Source: Spodoptera frugiperda (lineage: Eukaryota; Arthropoda; Insecta; Lepidoptera; Noctuidae). Taken from it: 64,000 nt of DNA. The stretch is from contig NC_064213.1 of the NCBI RefSeq assembly GCF_023101765.2, positions 9,176,001-9,240,000 on the forward strand, given 5' to 3'. The position numbers were made by a program, and so were the translations under genes. Positions 30,739-42,796 of this stretch are shown piece after piece. The first letter of the stretch is position 1. Every line of letters starts with the position of its first letter. The notes below the pieces were generated by a model, which had not been told where the DNA came from, searched no databases, and was given only the letters and a program-made list of their open reading frames with translations.

Positions 30739-33700
30739 ATGGAAGCGTTGAGTAATTTACAATTTAATCTAGAGTCTACTATCAGTAAAGCAAGGTCTAA
30801 TTTTAAGAAATCACCTAAGGAGCGACTAACCAGTTCTTATATAGAAACTAGACTAGAAAATTTAGAAGCTAACTGGTCAGCCTTTTTTGAAACTCATATG
30901 AAAATTGTGTCATCTGTTAAGTCTATTGATTATGAAAAATCTGAATATAACATAAAAAACACTTATGAGACTACGGAAGAATTATTTACTGAGTATAAAA
31001 CAGAGTTGAAGGAAGCATTGAAAAAAATGTTTGTTCGGATAGTTCAGCTAAAGTGCTTGAATCTTCTGCGAAAGGTTCTAAAGAGATATGTTCTGTGAAA
31101 TTGCCTAAGATTGAATTGCCCATGTTCACGGGAAGTTATTCTGAATGGATTAGTTTTAGAGATTTATTTAAATCCTTAATACACGATAACAGTGCACTTG
31201 ACGACGTTCAAAAATTGCATTATTTGAAATCACATTTGTCTGGAGAGGCTGAAGGTCTTTTACGGCACATCCCTATTACTAGTAGTAATTATGCAACCTG
31301 TTGGAGTAAATTAGAGAATCGCTATAATAATAAAAAATATTTAGCTAATTGTATAATTAAACGTTTTATGAGTCAAAAATATATTGTAACAGAATCTTCT
31401 AGTGCTATTAAGGAATTATTAGATACTTCTAATGAATGTTTACATGCTTTGGAAAATTTAGGCATAATGGTTGAGCATTGGGATGTTATAGTTATTTACG
31501 TATTGAGTTTAAAACTAGACACTGAGTCACGTAAACAATGGGAAATGAAAATTAGTGATTGTTCAGATGAATTGCCTACAATGAATCAGTTCAAATCTTT
31601 CCTTGAACAAAGATTTCGGTCTTTGGAATTTTTAGATAACAATGGTCAAGGTCGTCAGTTCAATCGTAATGTGCCAGTCAAGTCACTTCATGTATCGACT
31701 ATATTGTGTATATTTTGTCAGGATAACCACAAGCTTGCTAATTGTAAAAAGTTCGCCGGTTTCGATATTGATAAGCGTCGTAATTTTGTCCAAACAAACG
31801 GTTTATGTTATAATTGTCTAGGGGCAAATCACTCCGTATATGCATGCCGCCAGTCCACTAGATGTCATATATGTAAAAAGAAGCATCATAGTCTTCTTCA
31901 TCTCAAAAATGTCTCCAAATCAGGTGGTGATAGTAACAAACCTGATCAAGTTGCAGAAAGCAGTGTGTCTGCTGTTGCCACTTCAAACCAGAGTAATTCC
32001 ACTAATATTGTAAGTTGTTTTGCTAATAGTCATAGCCAAATATTATTGGCTACTGCGCTGATTGCAGCGGAATCAAAGAGCGGTACTGCTATAGTATTAA
32101 GATCTCTGTTAGACCAGGGATCTCAGGCTTCCTTTGTGACGGAGTCCGCAGTCCAGCTCTTGGGTCTCAAAAGAGTTCCAACTAAAGGTTCAATTTCAGG
32201 TATAGGTTGTGATCAAGACCAATCAACAATTTCATTAAATTCGATGGTTCTCATTAAGGTAAAATCACGCGTTGACCCTAGTTTTATTATTACGGTTAAG
32301 GCTTATGTTTTAAAGAAATTGACGACTATTTTACCGGAAAGGAAAGTTATGGCAAACGTTTTGACTACAATCTCGTCTTTGACTTTAGCAGATCCTGCGT
32401 TCGATACTCCGAACAAGATTGATTTGCTTTTAGGTGCTGAAGTTTATGGCCAGATTTTGTTAGAAGGTTTAATCAGAGGTTCACCTGGTCAACTCATCGC
32501 ACAAAATACAAGACTAGGATGGATCTTGTCTGGTCAAGTAGGTGAAATCAATCAAAGCGAGACATGCCACAATACAGTCGTCACATTGCATTCTACTCTC
32601 ACAGATGAGAATACACTCCTCAAACAATTCTGGGAACTAGAAGCTGAACCCAAAGGCGTTAACGACAAGGTCTACTTGACCCCAGAAGAACAAAGGTGTG
32701 AAGAGATATTTAAGGGCACGACCAAACGAGATGAATCTGGTCGCTATATTGTGCATATGCCCTTCAGGTCAAGCGATCCTGCTTGTAAATATGGTGGATC
32801 AAAAGACATTGCTCTTAAACGCTTTTTAACTTTAGAAAAGCGATTTCTGAGGAATCCAGAGTTCAAGGCTCAGTATTCAGCTGTTATCAATGAATATATA
32901 GCTCTTAATCATATGGATATAGCACAAGATAGGGATAAAGAAGGTTGTGTGTACCTACCTCATCATGCCGTCATCCGTAATGAAAAAAGTACAACAAAGG
33001 TGCGCATCGTGTTTGATGCATCATGTGTAGGTAGCAACGGGGTATCTCTTAATCACGATTTAATGGTGGGTCCTCCTCTACAACCTGAACTTCGTCATAT
33101 TATCATGCGGTGGCGTTGTGAACCTATCTGTCTGGTCGCGGACATCGTCAAGATGTATCGACAGATTAGGGTGTACAATGATCACACAGATTTTCAGCGC
33201 ATATTGTGGCGTGAGAATCCAGATGACGAAATTCAGGTGTTACGTCATTTGCGAGTAACGTTCGGAACATCATCGGCGCCTTACCTGGCGGTAAGATCAT
33301 TGCAGCAGTTAGCTCAGGACGAAGGCGCTGAATTTCCTTTAGCAAAGAACCGCGTTCTTTCAGACTTCTACATAGATGACCTTATGACGGGCTGTCAAAC
33401 CATAGAAGAAGGTGTAGAGATATACAAGCAGATATCGGAGCTACTTAAACGTGGAGGGTTTCAGCTCCAAAAGTGGGCTAGTAATAACAAAGAATTATAT
33501 AGATTAATTGAAGACGGTCAACAAATACCACAAACACAAGGGAACATGGAACTAAAAACGGATGCAATTTCAAAAATATTAGGTTTAACGTGGGACAAAG
33601 ACAATGACGAGTTCGTTTATACTATTCAGCTTAATGAGCTAGATTTGCCAGTTACGAAGCGTAAGGTTATTTCGGACATAGCGCGACTATTCGATCCCCT

Positions 33701-36487
33701 CGGATGGTTAGCACCGATAATCATCACTGCGAAGGTGTTCATTCAACGAATATGGATGACCGGGATCGAATGGGACGCAGAACTACCTGCACCATTGCTA
33801 AAAGAGTGGCTTGACTTTCGGAAGAACCTTTGTAACCTTGTTAAGTTTCGTCTGCCTCGTTGGATCAACACTAGCAAAGAGAACAGGGTTCTAGAATTCC
33901 GGAGGATACGGTGGAGCATACGGTGGCGGTGTGCCCTGCATGGGCTGAGCACCGCCGTGTCCTCAGGGATGTGGTCGGCGACGGCGACCTCTCGCGTCCG
34001 GCATTGGTTCAGACCATGGTGCGGAGCGAGGGGGACTGGGATGCCGTCTCCTCCTTCTGCGAAGCAGTCATGCTAGCTAAGGAGGAGGCGGGGCGCGTGA
34101 GAGAACGAACCTCTTCACGCCCCAGCCGTCGCGAGAGACACTCCGGGCGTCGGGGATCGCGAAACGATCTCCGGCCACCGTAAGTGCGGGTCTGCGGACG
34201 GTGAGCAAGGGTAGCTCGCCGCCCGACCAGAACCAGACCCGGGCCCAATAGGGCTGATGCTTAATCCGGAGCTGCGGACTACCTAGCGGGTTTACCGGGG
34301 CTCCGGCTTGACAAGCAGGAGAAGGAACGGGGTGGTTTTTAGTCAGTAAGAGTCTGACACTCCCTCTCGCTTTGCCCTGGCGAGAGAAGTCATTGGATGA
34401 TTTTCCCCCTGAAAAAAAAAAAAAAAAAAAAAAGGGTTCTAGAATTGCATGGCTTTTCAGACACATCCAATGTAGCATACGCCGCGGTGGTATACGTTCG
34501 CATCATTGATAGAGAAGGACAAATTCATACAACCTTGGTGACTTCAAAAACCAGGGTTGCTCCTGTTAAGCAGGTATCAATCCCTCGTTTAGAGCTCTGT
34601 GGAGCTGTCTTACTAGCAAAACTTCTTCAAGAAGTCGCTTCAACTCTAGAAGTTCCCAAACAGCACTTATATGCGTGGACAGACTCCTCCGTCGTATTGG
34701 CGTGGTTAAGCAGCCACCCTAGTCGGTGGAAAACGTTCATCGCGAATCGTGTTTCCGAAATACTTACCATTATGGATAGAAGTCAGTGGTCACATGTGTT
34801 GTCGTCGGAAAATCCAGCAGATTGCGCATCTCGGGGAGTTAGCCCTTCTGAATGTAGCGACCTGCAACTCTGGAAAAGAGGTCCGGTATGGTTACAGAAT
34901 GAAAAAATAGACTATAATAGAGGAAATATACAAGAAACTACGTTAGAAGAAAGAAAGATTAAAAGAAAATGTCATGCAACTGCAGTAGAATTTGATGACA
35001 GTCTATTAACTAGATTTTCTAAGTTCAGTAGGTTAATAAGAGTAATAGCTTATTGTAGAAGGTTTCTACGAATGAAAGAATCAGAACGTAATAAAATTAA
35101 AATAACTACTTGGCTAACTACAAAGGAATTAAATGAAGCTGTACTTACCTGTATCAAACTCTGTCAACTCCAGTCCTTTAGTGATGAAATAGAATCTGTG
35201 AAAAAGAACCGTAAATTAAATAAGGGAAGTAGACTTACCTCGTTGAGTCCTTTTCTTGACGATGACGGGATCTTAAGAGTTGGCGGCCGCTTGCACCGGG
35301 CTTCGATTGATGAGAATATGAAGCATCCCATTTTAATTCCTCACAAATCACACTTTACCAATCTTTTGATTGCAGAGGCTCACGAGAGAACTTTGCATGG
35401 CGGGCCGCAATTGATGTTGAATTACTTAAGATCCAAATACTGGATAATCAATGCAAAGACTCTCGTTAGGCAACATGTTCATAAGTGTGTAATCTGTATT
35501 CGACATTCCACACAAACACATCAACAAATGATGGGTCAGTTACCGAAGGCCAGGGTGTCTGTTCAGAAACCTTTCCAATGCAGTGGTGTGGATTACGCAG
35601 GTCCAATCAGCATCCGAAGCTCTAAAGGTCGTGGTCATCACTCTACTTAGGGTTATATATGTTTATTTGTCTGCAAGTCCACTCGAGCCATTCACCTCGA
35701 GGTTGTCAGCGACATGACTTCTCAGAGTTTTCTTGCGTCTTTCAAGCGTTTTGTAGCCAGACGTGGCCGAGTATTGGACCTGTGGAGTGATAACGGGACC
35801 ACAGTTGTTGGTAGTGCAAAAGAATTGCGACAACTATTCAATGCTGAAAGGTCTGTGGTAGCTTCCGAGATAGCGGATTTCCTTTCTATGAATGGTACGA
35901 CATGGCATTTCATACCTCCCCATGCTCCAAACTTTGGAGGATTGTGGGAGGCGGGTGTCAAGTCCACGAAGCACCATTTAAAGAGAATTATAGGCACCAG
36001 CACATTGACATTTGAAGAAATGACAACTGTGCTGGCTCAAATTGAGGCCTGCCTAAACTCGAGACCTATCTCTCAGCTTTCTAATAATCCAGAGGATTCG
36101 TGTCCATTGACGCCTGGACATTTTCTCGTGGGTGAACCTCTGATAACTGTACCTGATGTTAATTATGAAAATTCATCTGTTAGTAATCTGAAGCGGTGGC
36201 AACTTACCCAAAAAATGCTTCAAAATTTCTGGCGTAGATGGTCGCTAGAGTATTTAACTCAATTGCAGCACCGATATAAATGGACAGATTGTAAGCCTGA
36301 ACCTGAGATTGGAGACGTAGTTCTGGTGAAGGAGGATGGTCTTCCACCCGCTAGATGGCTATACGGTATCATTACAAATAAACATCCAGGTTTGGACAAT
36401 ATTACTCGCGTGGTAACAATACGGTGTAAAAATAATGAGATTAAAAGGCCTATATCTAAATTAATTATCTTACCTGTCAATACTTAG
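30739..36487 (+). pseudogene. BEL/Pao gag-pol polyprotein, three lesions
   Basis: Starts at ATG 30739. Parts in order: gag region with a conserved LPKIELPMFTGSYSEWISF block; zinc knuckles (CYNCLGANHSVYAC); aspartic protease (SLLDQGSQASF); RT (VRIVFDASCVG and the catalytic FYIDDL); RNase H (GFSDTSNVAYA, WTDSSVVLAWL); H2C2 zinc-binding and integrase core (CSGVDYAGPI, LWSDNGTTVV); and a C-terminal domain (GDVVLVKEDG) to a stop at 36487. Lesions: the frame changes by -1 at an A7 run (31021-31027); a LINE sits at 33899-34433 before RNase H; an in-frame TAG lies at 35648-35650 in integrase. The A7 shift might be programmed, but a one-base loss fits better because this family usually has one ORF. 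The protein cannot be made whole from this copy. Confidence 0.88.
33899..34433 (+). mobile_element. R1-like LINE 3' fragment inserted in the BEL/Pao element
   Basis: The 13-bp duplication GGGTTCTAGAATT flanks it (33886-33898 and 34434-34446). It has an A-tail of about 20 and the same C-terminal knuckle coding region (VEHTVAVCPAWAEHRRVLRD) and 3' UTR as the 24.3-26.3 kb element. It was inserted after the LTR element. Confidence 0.9.
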
Positions 36488-36660
36488 TTATTGTTTATCA
36501 CTTTATTGATGAAATTTATATATTATTACATAAAGCATGAACTTGTATTGTAGATATAAGGCCCTAGATTTAGATTGTAATAGGTAGTCAAAAAAGAATT
36601 AATTTAAGTTAATATTGTCATGTTTTGGTTGATGGACAGAGCCGTCCATGGTGGGCGGAA

Positions 36661-36900
36661 TGTCTATTCTGTTTACATTACTTATTTATTTACTATGACA
36701 AAAGTCAATGTCAAGTCAAATGTTCTTAGTTTAGTACCTTTATTAAATAATAGATGACACTGTGCCGTGACGTCATTTTCTACATGGCGATGTTAAGAGT
36801 CTCCGTCAATATATGACCTGAGCAGTGTTTTATGCAATAAATTGTCTTACTCTGGACACGATTGTTTTATTTCTCACGAGATATTTTTGGGACGTGAACA
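36661..36900 (+). repeat. 3' LTR of BEL/Pao element
   Basis: 240 bp, appears identical to 29935-30174, and is followed by target duplication TTCCT. Confidence 0.9.
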
Positions 36901-36905
36901 TTCCT

Positions 36906-37225
36906 TTTGACTAAAAAAATTGCATTTGACATACCTACTTCTTTTTGGTCAAAATATACATTGTCGGGATAAGAGATATTACATGCGAATCGATAGGGCA
37001 TAACAATGCAAACATAAAATGCTCTTTGGTATATTGTCGAAACCTGAACACCTAGTTTCAGAGTAATTAAGGTTTCCATGTAAAAAATGCTGATAATCAA
37101 GCCTTCATAACTCGGAAGTTATACGTATACATTTCGACAATTTACCAAAGAGTATTTCGTCGTGTTTATATTTGTATGACCTGTCGATTAGTATAAGTTT
37201 TGTCTCTAGTCGCGGCAATGTATTT
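36906..37225. other. Right flank of LTR element, no gene seen
   Basis: AT-rich with one 77-codon minus-strand frame of no recognisable character. Confidence 0.4.
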
Positions 37226-38520
37226 TTAGGGTTCCGTATCTCAAAAGGAAAAAAAACGGAACCCTTATAGGATCACTTTGTTGTCCGTCTGTCTGTCAAG
37301 ACCCTTTTTCTCAGGAACGCGTGGAGGTATGAAGCTGAAATTTATATCAATTACTCAGGTCTACTGTCCCTTGAAGCTGTGAAAAAATCAAACTTCTAAG
37401 CCAGCGCAATCAAAAGATACAGCCGTTTATGCCGCAAATTTTCGACACATGCAAGGGAATCAAAACCTACAGGGTGCTTCCCGTGAACTCAGATTCTTGA
37501 AATTTGGTACGAACGTATACGTACCTCTTCTCTGTCTACGGGTTTTAGATAGAGCTGACGGTACGATTTTCTTATCTGTGCTCAGTACTGTGACGGCCCA
37601 ACTAGGAATTATTGTGCAAGAGGGACTGGATCAACTCCGTTTGCCGTTTGCTATAATAAACATAGTGTAAATTAATTCGAAAGTAAGTGACTTGGCCAAA
37701 TGAGAAAATCCTGAAACACTAATGATTTAATGAACTAATCAAATTAAGTTGCCCACATCATAAAATGTGACAATTTCATGAGTTAACAAATCAACGATAA
37801 GGCCACCACATTAGTCCGGTCAAATTAGACATTTGACTCACGACAAATTCACAGCTACACACTGCTAGCTGAAAATTAATTGATACATTTAAAAAAAACA
37901 CACTTAATTTTCACAATCAATTCTTAAAAACTAATTATGATATCTCATTCAAACCAATTTTCGTTGAAAGTTTCCATTAAAATCTACAGCATATATATTT
38001 TTTTAGTTTTCTTACTCACTTATTTTAAAAGTTAGAGAGTTTTTCCCCTTTCCACTTTGGAAGTGTCTATCTTTCAAACGATTGATTTTGACGAAAAATG
38101 GTTTTAGGAACCATGACGTATTTTTTAATGTCCTATCCATAGACAACCATCAAGGATAGGTTAGACGAAAAAAATTTTTTTGAAGATATGCAGTGATCGC
38201 GCGCTCTCCGCCCTATATCTCGTAAACGGTTCACCGTATAAAAAAAAGGTTTACACAAAAGTTGTAGAGAATTTTGTATTCTACAATATTGGTATTAAAT
38301 GCAAATACCAAAAACCCATAGGAAATGAGATATTTCCAAAAAAGCGCCAAAAAACGATTTTTGGGACCTTTGGACCTTAAAATTTAATAGTTGCTTACAC
38401 CCTACCATATGTAGGTTTTGAGACAAGTTTTAGGGTGTCAATATACAAGTATATACAAAATTACAGCTGGGTATCTCGAATTCCGAGGTGAATTCCTAAA
38501 TTGACTGGACTATTAACTAT
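37226..38520. repeat. Lepidopteran interspersed repeat block (GGGTTCCGTA type)
   Basis: Opens TAGGGTTCCGTATCTCAAAA with the complementary AACGGAACCCTTATAGGATC, then GTCCGTCTGTCTGTCAAGAC. The block continues into AGCGCCAAAAAACGATTTTT and ends near GAATTCCTAAATTGACTGGA. The last part shares motifs with 940-1310. No coding capacity seen. Confidence 0.5.
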
Positions 38521-38699
38521 TAAACTAAAAAGAATGAAATAAAATAAATATACGTTTAAGAAAACCAATTTCAAAAACCATAAACTAAAAACCAAAAGAT
38601 ATTATATTGTCAGTTTGTCATATTGACGTTCTGTCACCCAGACAAGTTACTTATCAGCTTATAGACGTTTTTATATAAATAAATAATAAATATTCCATA

Positions 38700-41600
38700 A
38701 TGTGGTGAGTGAAATAATATTTATTTTATTGTTTGCTTTGTAAGTGGTCGTTAATTAAACACGTGATGTTATGAAGAAGAAGTGGGGGAGTCACAGCTCA
38801 CAAAACCCGCCGCGAAATAAGACTCATTTACAAATAGGTACATACAGGACAACCCTTTATTATACAGGTAGAGAATTATCTTTTCTGTGGGCCCTGTCTG
38901 TGGTGTGGTGGTCTGACTTAAAAACCAAATGTCTTGTTCTACCATAAAATCTGACTATAGCCCACAATTCAAGGTCAATATAGCGAGATTGAACTAACAA
39001 GGCGTTTTAAGTGTGGGAGCCATGCTTCACAAAAGACCGACGTGAAACTTCGCTTGCGTTGTGTGAGTGAGGTAACCGGAGGCCCTATTACCCCCCTTCC
39101 CAATCTTCCCAATCCCCGATTCCCCCACAACCCCTAAATTCCTAACACCCAAAAGGCTGGCAACGCACGTTTGTTATTGATTGCTTACCATCAGGTGATC
39201 CGTCTGCTCGTTTTCCGGCCTATTCCATAAAAAAAAACAATCTGGATTTAAATAAGGGTCAGAGCCCATTCGTCCCCTAAAATTCGTCCCCCAGCATAAA
39301 AGTTGTAGATTCGGCCCCTATATAGGTGCCCATTGGTCTCCTGGTAGGGGACCAATTAATATTTTAATTAAAAATATTATTTTTAAGGTACCCATTCGTC
39401 CCCTCTAATATATATACAATATAAGTTAAAGATTCGGCACCAATTCAGGTGCCTATTGGTACCCTGAGATAAAATTAGCTATATTTTACACAAGAAACGG
39501 TTAACATATTACACTTGTGAACAGTTTATTAACGGAATTAATTTAATAAATCATAACAGATCATTAAAAAAAGAGCTATGATGAATGATAATCCGTCATG
39601 ATAATAATATATAACCTGTCGATAGGCTTTTTTTTTTTGAGGTGTGAAAATCATCCAATGACTTCTCCCGCCTTGGGCGAGGCGAGAGGGAGTGTCAGAC
39701 TCTTACTGACTTAAAACCACCCCGTTCCTTCTCCTGCTTTTCAAACCGGAGTCCCGGTAAAATCGGTAGGTAGTCCGCAGCGTTTCTGCGCGATTGTATC
39801 AGGACTACCAAGCTGCAGTATACACATATACATGTACTTATATTACAAGAATGAATAAAAATAAATCAGTCAATAAATCAATCAATCAATCAATCAGGGG
39901 ACGAATGGGCCCCTCAAAACTTGCAGGGGACGAGTAGGCACAGGGTGCGAATCTTAGGGGACGAATGGGCTCTGACCCTTAAATAACATATTGAGTCATT
40001 TGAAAGCCTTTGTATAAAATTGAAAAATATAAGATTTATCATAAAATTGTTTGTTGTAATATTGCCGATCACTTTAATTATTATTATTATATTGTAGTTT
40101 CTTTACGGAAATAACTAACGAATCGTGGCTAAGCTACGTAGCATACTCTTTTTTAAACATTCAACATCAGTTCCATCGTTTTAAATTATTGTATCAGCGT
40201 GAGCATATAGCACTTTTTGGGGCACCCAAAGTTGCATTTGGTAGGTACGCTAATGAATAAAGACAAAAAAAAATCTTGTTGTTCATTGTTGTATCAATTT
40301 GGTTTAATATAAATATAAAATACTAGCAAACCCCGGCGAACTCCGTTTCGCAACCAGATGGGCTTTTCTCTTGATTTTTTTCTGTTTTTTTTGCTATAAA
40401 CCTCACGGAGCCCTCGACCTTTCCAACGAATGCAAAACCGTGGAAATCAGTTCATGCATTTTAAAGTTATAGCGTCAGGAAGGAAAACCTGACTTATTTT
40501 TATATAATAGATTACCAAAAATTAAAAAAAAAACTATAGTACGCACAATCTAAAAAGTCAACTCTGACAATTATCATGTAGTGAGAGGTAAATACATATA
40601 ATAAAATCGGTTACTGCTTATAACCGATTCCTATCGAGTCAAAATAATTAGAGTTTGTAATCACTGGAATAAAAAATATATTTCAAGAACTGCCGAAATA
40701 GCGTGAGAGTGCGTAGAGTATTGATGAATCAAGACAAAAAGGTTTTTGCAAGATTCAAACCATTATACACAATATCAAAGATCAATCGTATATTAAATTA
40801 CATATGTACATTAAAAATATATTATTCGATTTTGATATTCTATCATTCAATATTTCATATAGGAATACTTAATTTTGATTACTTCTAGTATACAACATCT
40901 ATTAAATCAACTGATTTTTAAGAATATTAATTACGATAGATAGATACGACATGATAACGGACAACTGATACGTAACGTCACTATGGTAACCAACCGTAAT
41001 AAATCGTTTAAAATTATTAATTCATTAATAGTATAATAAACCGTAATAAATTTATTATTTAACTAGCTGACCCGGCAAATTTCGTACCGCCTCAAACCTG
41101 TTTTTCTCATTTTTTATACCCGCCTTGAACATCCACAAACAATTTACGGCCAAATCAGTCCAGCCGTTCCCGAGTTTTAGCAAGACTCACGAACAGCAAT
41201 TGATTTTTATATATCGAGACTAGCGGACCCGACGGACGTTGTCCTGTCTACACGTCTTTAATTTGAAAATTTGTCGGATCCAATGTAAAACATTCCAAAA
41301 TCAACAACTACTAATAAATTAAAAATTAATTAAAAAAACATTGTCCAGCGGACAAAATTGTGAATCTAAACCATTCTCAGATCCCCTTGAACACACACAA
41401 AAAATTTCATCAAAATCAGTCCAATCGTTTAAGAGAAGTTCAGTGACATACACACAATTACAGAAGAATTATATATGTAAAGATAGAGAGTTTTGTAAAG
41501 CCTATAAGGGTGCTAATTAGTCAACATGGCCCTTTTGTCATTTCAAACTTTTAGTAATATGGCGCGGGGAGTCCCAGTGCCCGTCGGGCTGCCAACCCGA

Positions 41601-42338
41601 TGCCACCTCTAGATGGCTGAGGCAGTGAAGGCCTTCACATCCAGCCTGTGCCTATCCAGCCGGACTACCACAGCAAGCACCGATGCAGTGTCTTCCTTTT
41701 TCTGTGAACTTCATTGTCAAGTCTGCAAGTGCTCCCTCCTTGAACTTCATTATGTAGTTTTTAGATGTGGTAGTCTAATTTAAATTAAATATTAATTGCA
41801 AGACACTTTTTCGTGACCTCCTCGTACAAAGCGCAAAAAGTATACTTGTATTATGAAATATCAAAATGGAATCATATATTTTTTGGTTTAATTTAATATA
41901 CGATCGATTTTTAATGTTCTCTATGATGATGTGGACTTTTCAAACCCCTCTTGGTTGTCTTGTTGTCAGTGATTCGTCAATGCACTACGCAGTCTCATGC
42001 TATCCCGGAAGTTCTTGAGATATTATAATATTTTCTTATCCAGTGATTACAACCTGTAATAATTTTTAATCGGTATGATTTAAGAATTCGTCATAAACAG
42101 CAACCGATCTTATTAGCGTCATCGTAACAGTCAGAGTTGACTTCTTAAATTGTGCGGTTTTTTGATACGTACCCATAAAGTTTTTTGTTTCAGTAGCTGC
42201 ATATTGCACGTGTGTTGTATATATAAACTGATATGCCTTCCATTGTTTCTGTTGTTTTGGTTTATGATATACATGTTTGGTTGGATTGAATTTCCTAGGT
42301 ACGAGTTTAATTGGCACGCGAACAGGTGGCAGCATTAA
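38700..42338 (+). CDS. Gene C, small-TM family peptide with a large repeat-filled intron
   Basis: Exon 1 is ATGTG at 38700-38704 (donor GTGAGT) and exon 2 is 42194-42338 (acceptor TTTTGTTTCAG), ending TAA; 49 residues. Order: MCSCILHVCC cysteine-rich start, one helix (LICLPLFLLFWFMIYMF), then a 19-residue tail rich in Trp/His/Asn (GWIEFPRYEFNWHANRWQH). The helix ends at residue 30, exactly as in A1 and A2. A weak GTTGGA stands where A has its phase-1 donor, so the exon probably reads through. The sequence upstream of exon 1 (CATATTGACGTTCTGTC, then AATAAATATTCC) resembles that of gene E. The 3.5-kb intron contains several insertions. No exon 3 was recognised. Confidence 0.5.
38990..39237 (-). 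repeat. Lepidopteran interspersed repeat, inverted copy
   Basis: Carries GGAGCCATGCTTCACAAAAG and CCCAAAAGGCTGGCAACGCA, ending TGATCCGTCTGCTCG. It is the reverse of the 9.34-kb and 58.7-kb family and lies in the first intron of gene C. Confidence 0.65.
39255..39979. mobile_element. TIR element AGGGTCAGAGCCCATTCGTC with nested LINE fragment
   Basis: Inverted ends of about 32 bp, one mismatch, flanked by TAAATA (39249-39254 and 39980-39985). Inside, subterminal repeats of TCGTCCCCT / AGGGGACGAA recur several times near both ends. An R1-like 3' fragment (39629-39782, minus) is nested within. No transposase. Confidence 0.85.
39629..39782 (-). mobile_element. R1-like LINE 3' fragment nested in TIR element
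   Basis: T-run then ATCATCCAATGACTTCTCCC, GTCAGACTCTTACTGAC and GGTAGTCCGCAGC. This is the same 3' UTR family as at 24.3 kb, minus orientation. Confidence 0.8.
40322..40515 (+). repeat. Lepidopteran interspersed repeat (CGGCGAACTCCGTTTCG type)
   Basis: ACTAGCAAACCCCGGCGAAC through GCGTCAGGAAGGAAAACCTG to TATAATAGATTA. Same family as 27269-27452. Confidence 0.7.
40516..41060. other. Intron sequence of gene C, no further feature
   Basis: AT-rich. A 61-codon plus frame at 40703 has no domain and is probably chance. Confidence 0.4.
41061..41490. repeat. Two adjacent lepidopteran repeat tails
   Basis: 41061-41215 begins AACTAGCTGACCCGGCAAAT and matches 6977-7150. 41220-41490 begins ACTAGCGGACCCGACGGACG and includes AAAATTTCATCAAAATCAGTCC and TTAAGAGAAGTTCAGTGAC. 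These are typical LINE/SINE tails. Confidence 0.6.
41560..41700. other. GC-rich island of unknown origin
   Basis: GGCGCGGGGAGTCCCAGTGC through CTAGATGGCTGAGGCAGTG stands out from its AT-rich surroundings. No frame or repeat family recognised; possibly the decayed end of a GC-rich LINE. Confidence 0.3.
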
Positions 42339-42580
42339 TACGAGGTGAGATGTCGGTTAATACGAGTTATACTTTTCACCACTTTAATAGATCGCCGAGT
42401 AGGCACCAACGCTACTGTAGTGTTGATATTGATTGTGTCCCGTCCTTGTTTGGCTTCCGGGTGGGGCGTTTCACGATTTCGGAGATGTTCTTCGTACTAG
42501 CGACTAGACTAGATTAGACTTAACTATTACTAGACTCAGCGACCCTACAGTCAAACCATTACAACGGTTTTGTGGGGCTT

Positions 42581-42700
42581 ACTCGCGCACTCAGAGTCAT
42601 TTAATGGTTACTTAACCCAGTCCTTAGCAATTGTTTTCCATACAAAATCGTTACTAAGGAATAGTTTAAGTAAGCATTAAATGACCTTGAGTGTGGCAGT
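42581..42700. mobile_element. Short TIR element (GCACTCAGAGTCATTTAATG)
   Basis: Ends CGCACTCAGAGTCATTTAAT and the complement of AAATGACCTTGAGTGTGGC are inverted. The core AAAATCGTTACTAAGGAATAG matches 14069-14204. Confidence 0.65.
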
Positions 42701-42796
42701 TAGTATATTAAAATGTAATCTGTGTGGAAATGGAATAAATAAATAAATAAATAGCACAAAGTTTAAAATTGTGTACCGGGTCCAATTCTTGAATCT

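Larger units (their letters stand above)
29935..36900 (+). mobile_element. BEL/Pao LTR retrotransposon, full length but disrupted
   Basis: LTRs are 29935-30174 and 36661-36900, both 240 bp, starting TG and ending CA, flanked by TTCCT (29930-29934 and 36901-36905). After the 5' LTR a TGG-initial primer-binding-like site follows at about 30177. A purine-rich GGTGGGCGGAA precedes the 3' LTR. The interior is one gag-pol broken by a frame change, a LINE insertion and a stop. The two LTRs look identical by eye, so integration was recent. Confidence 0.92.

Noticed and set aside
42311..42517. 68-codon frame overlapping the end of gene C
   Set aside because: It is in a different frame from the spliced gene C product and lacks a splice-compatible start; may be chance.
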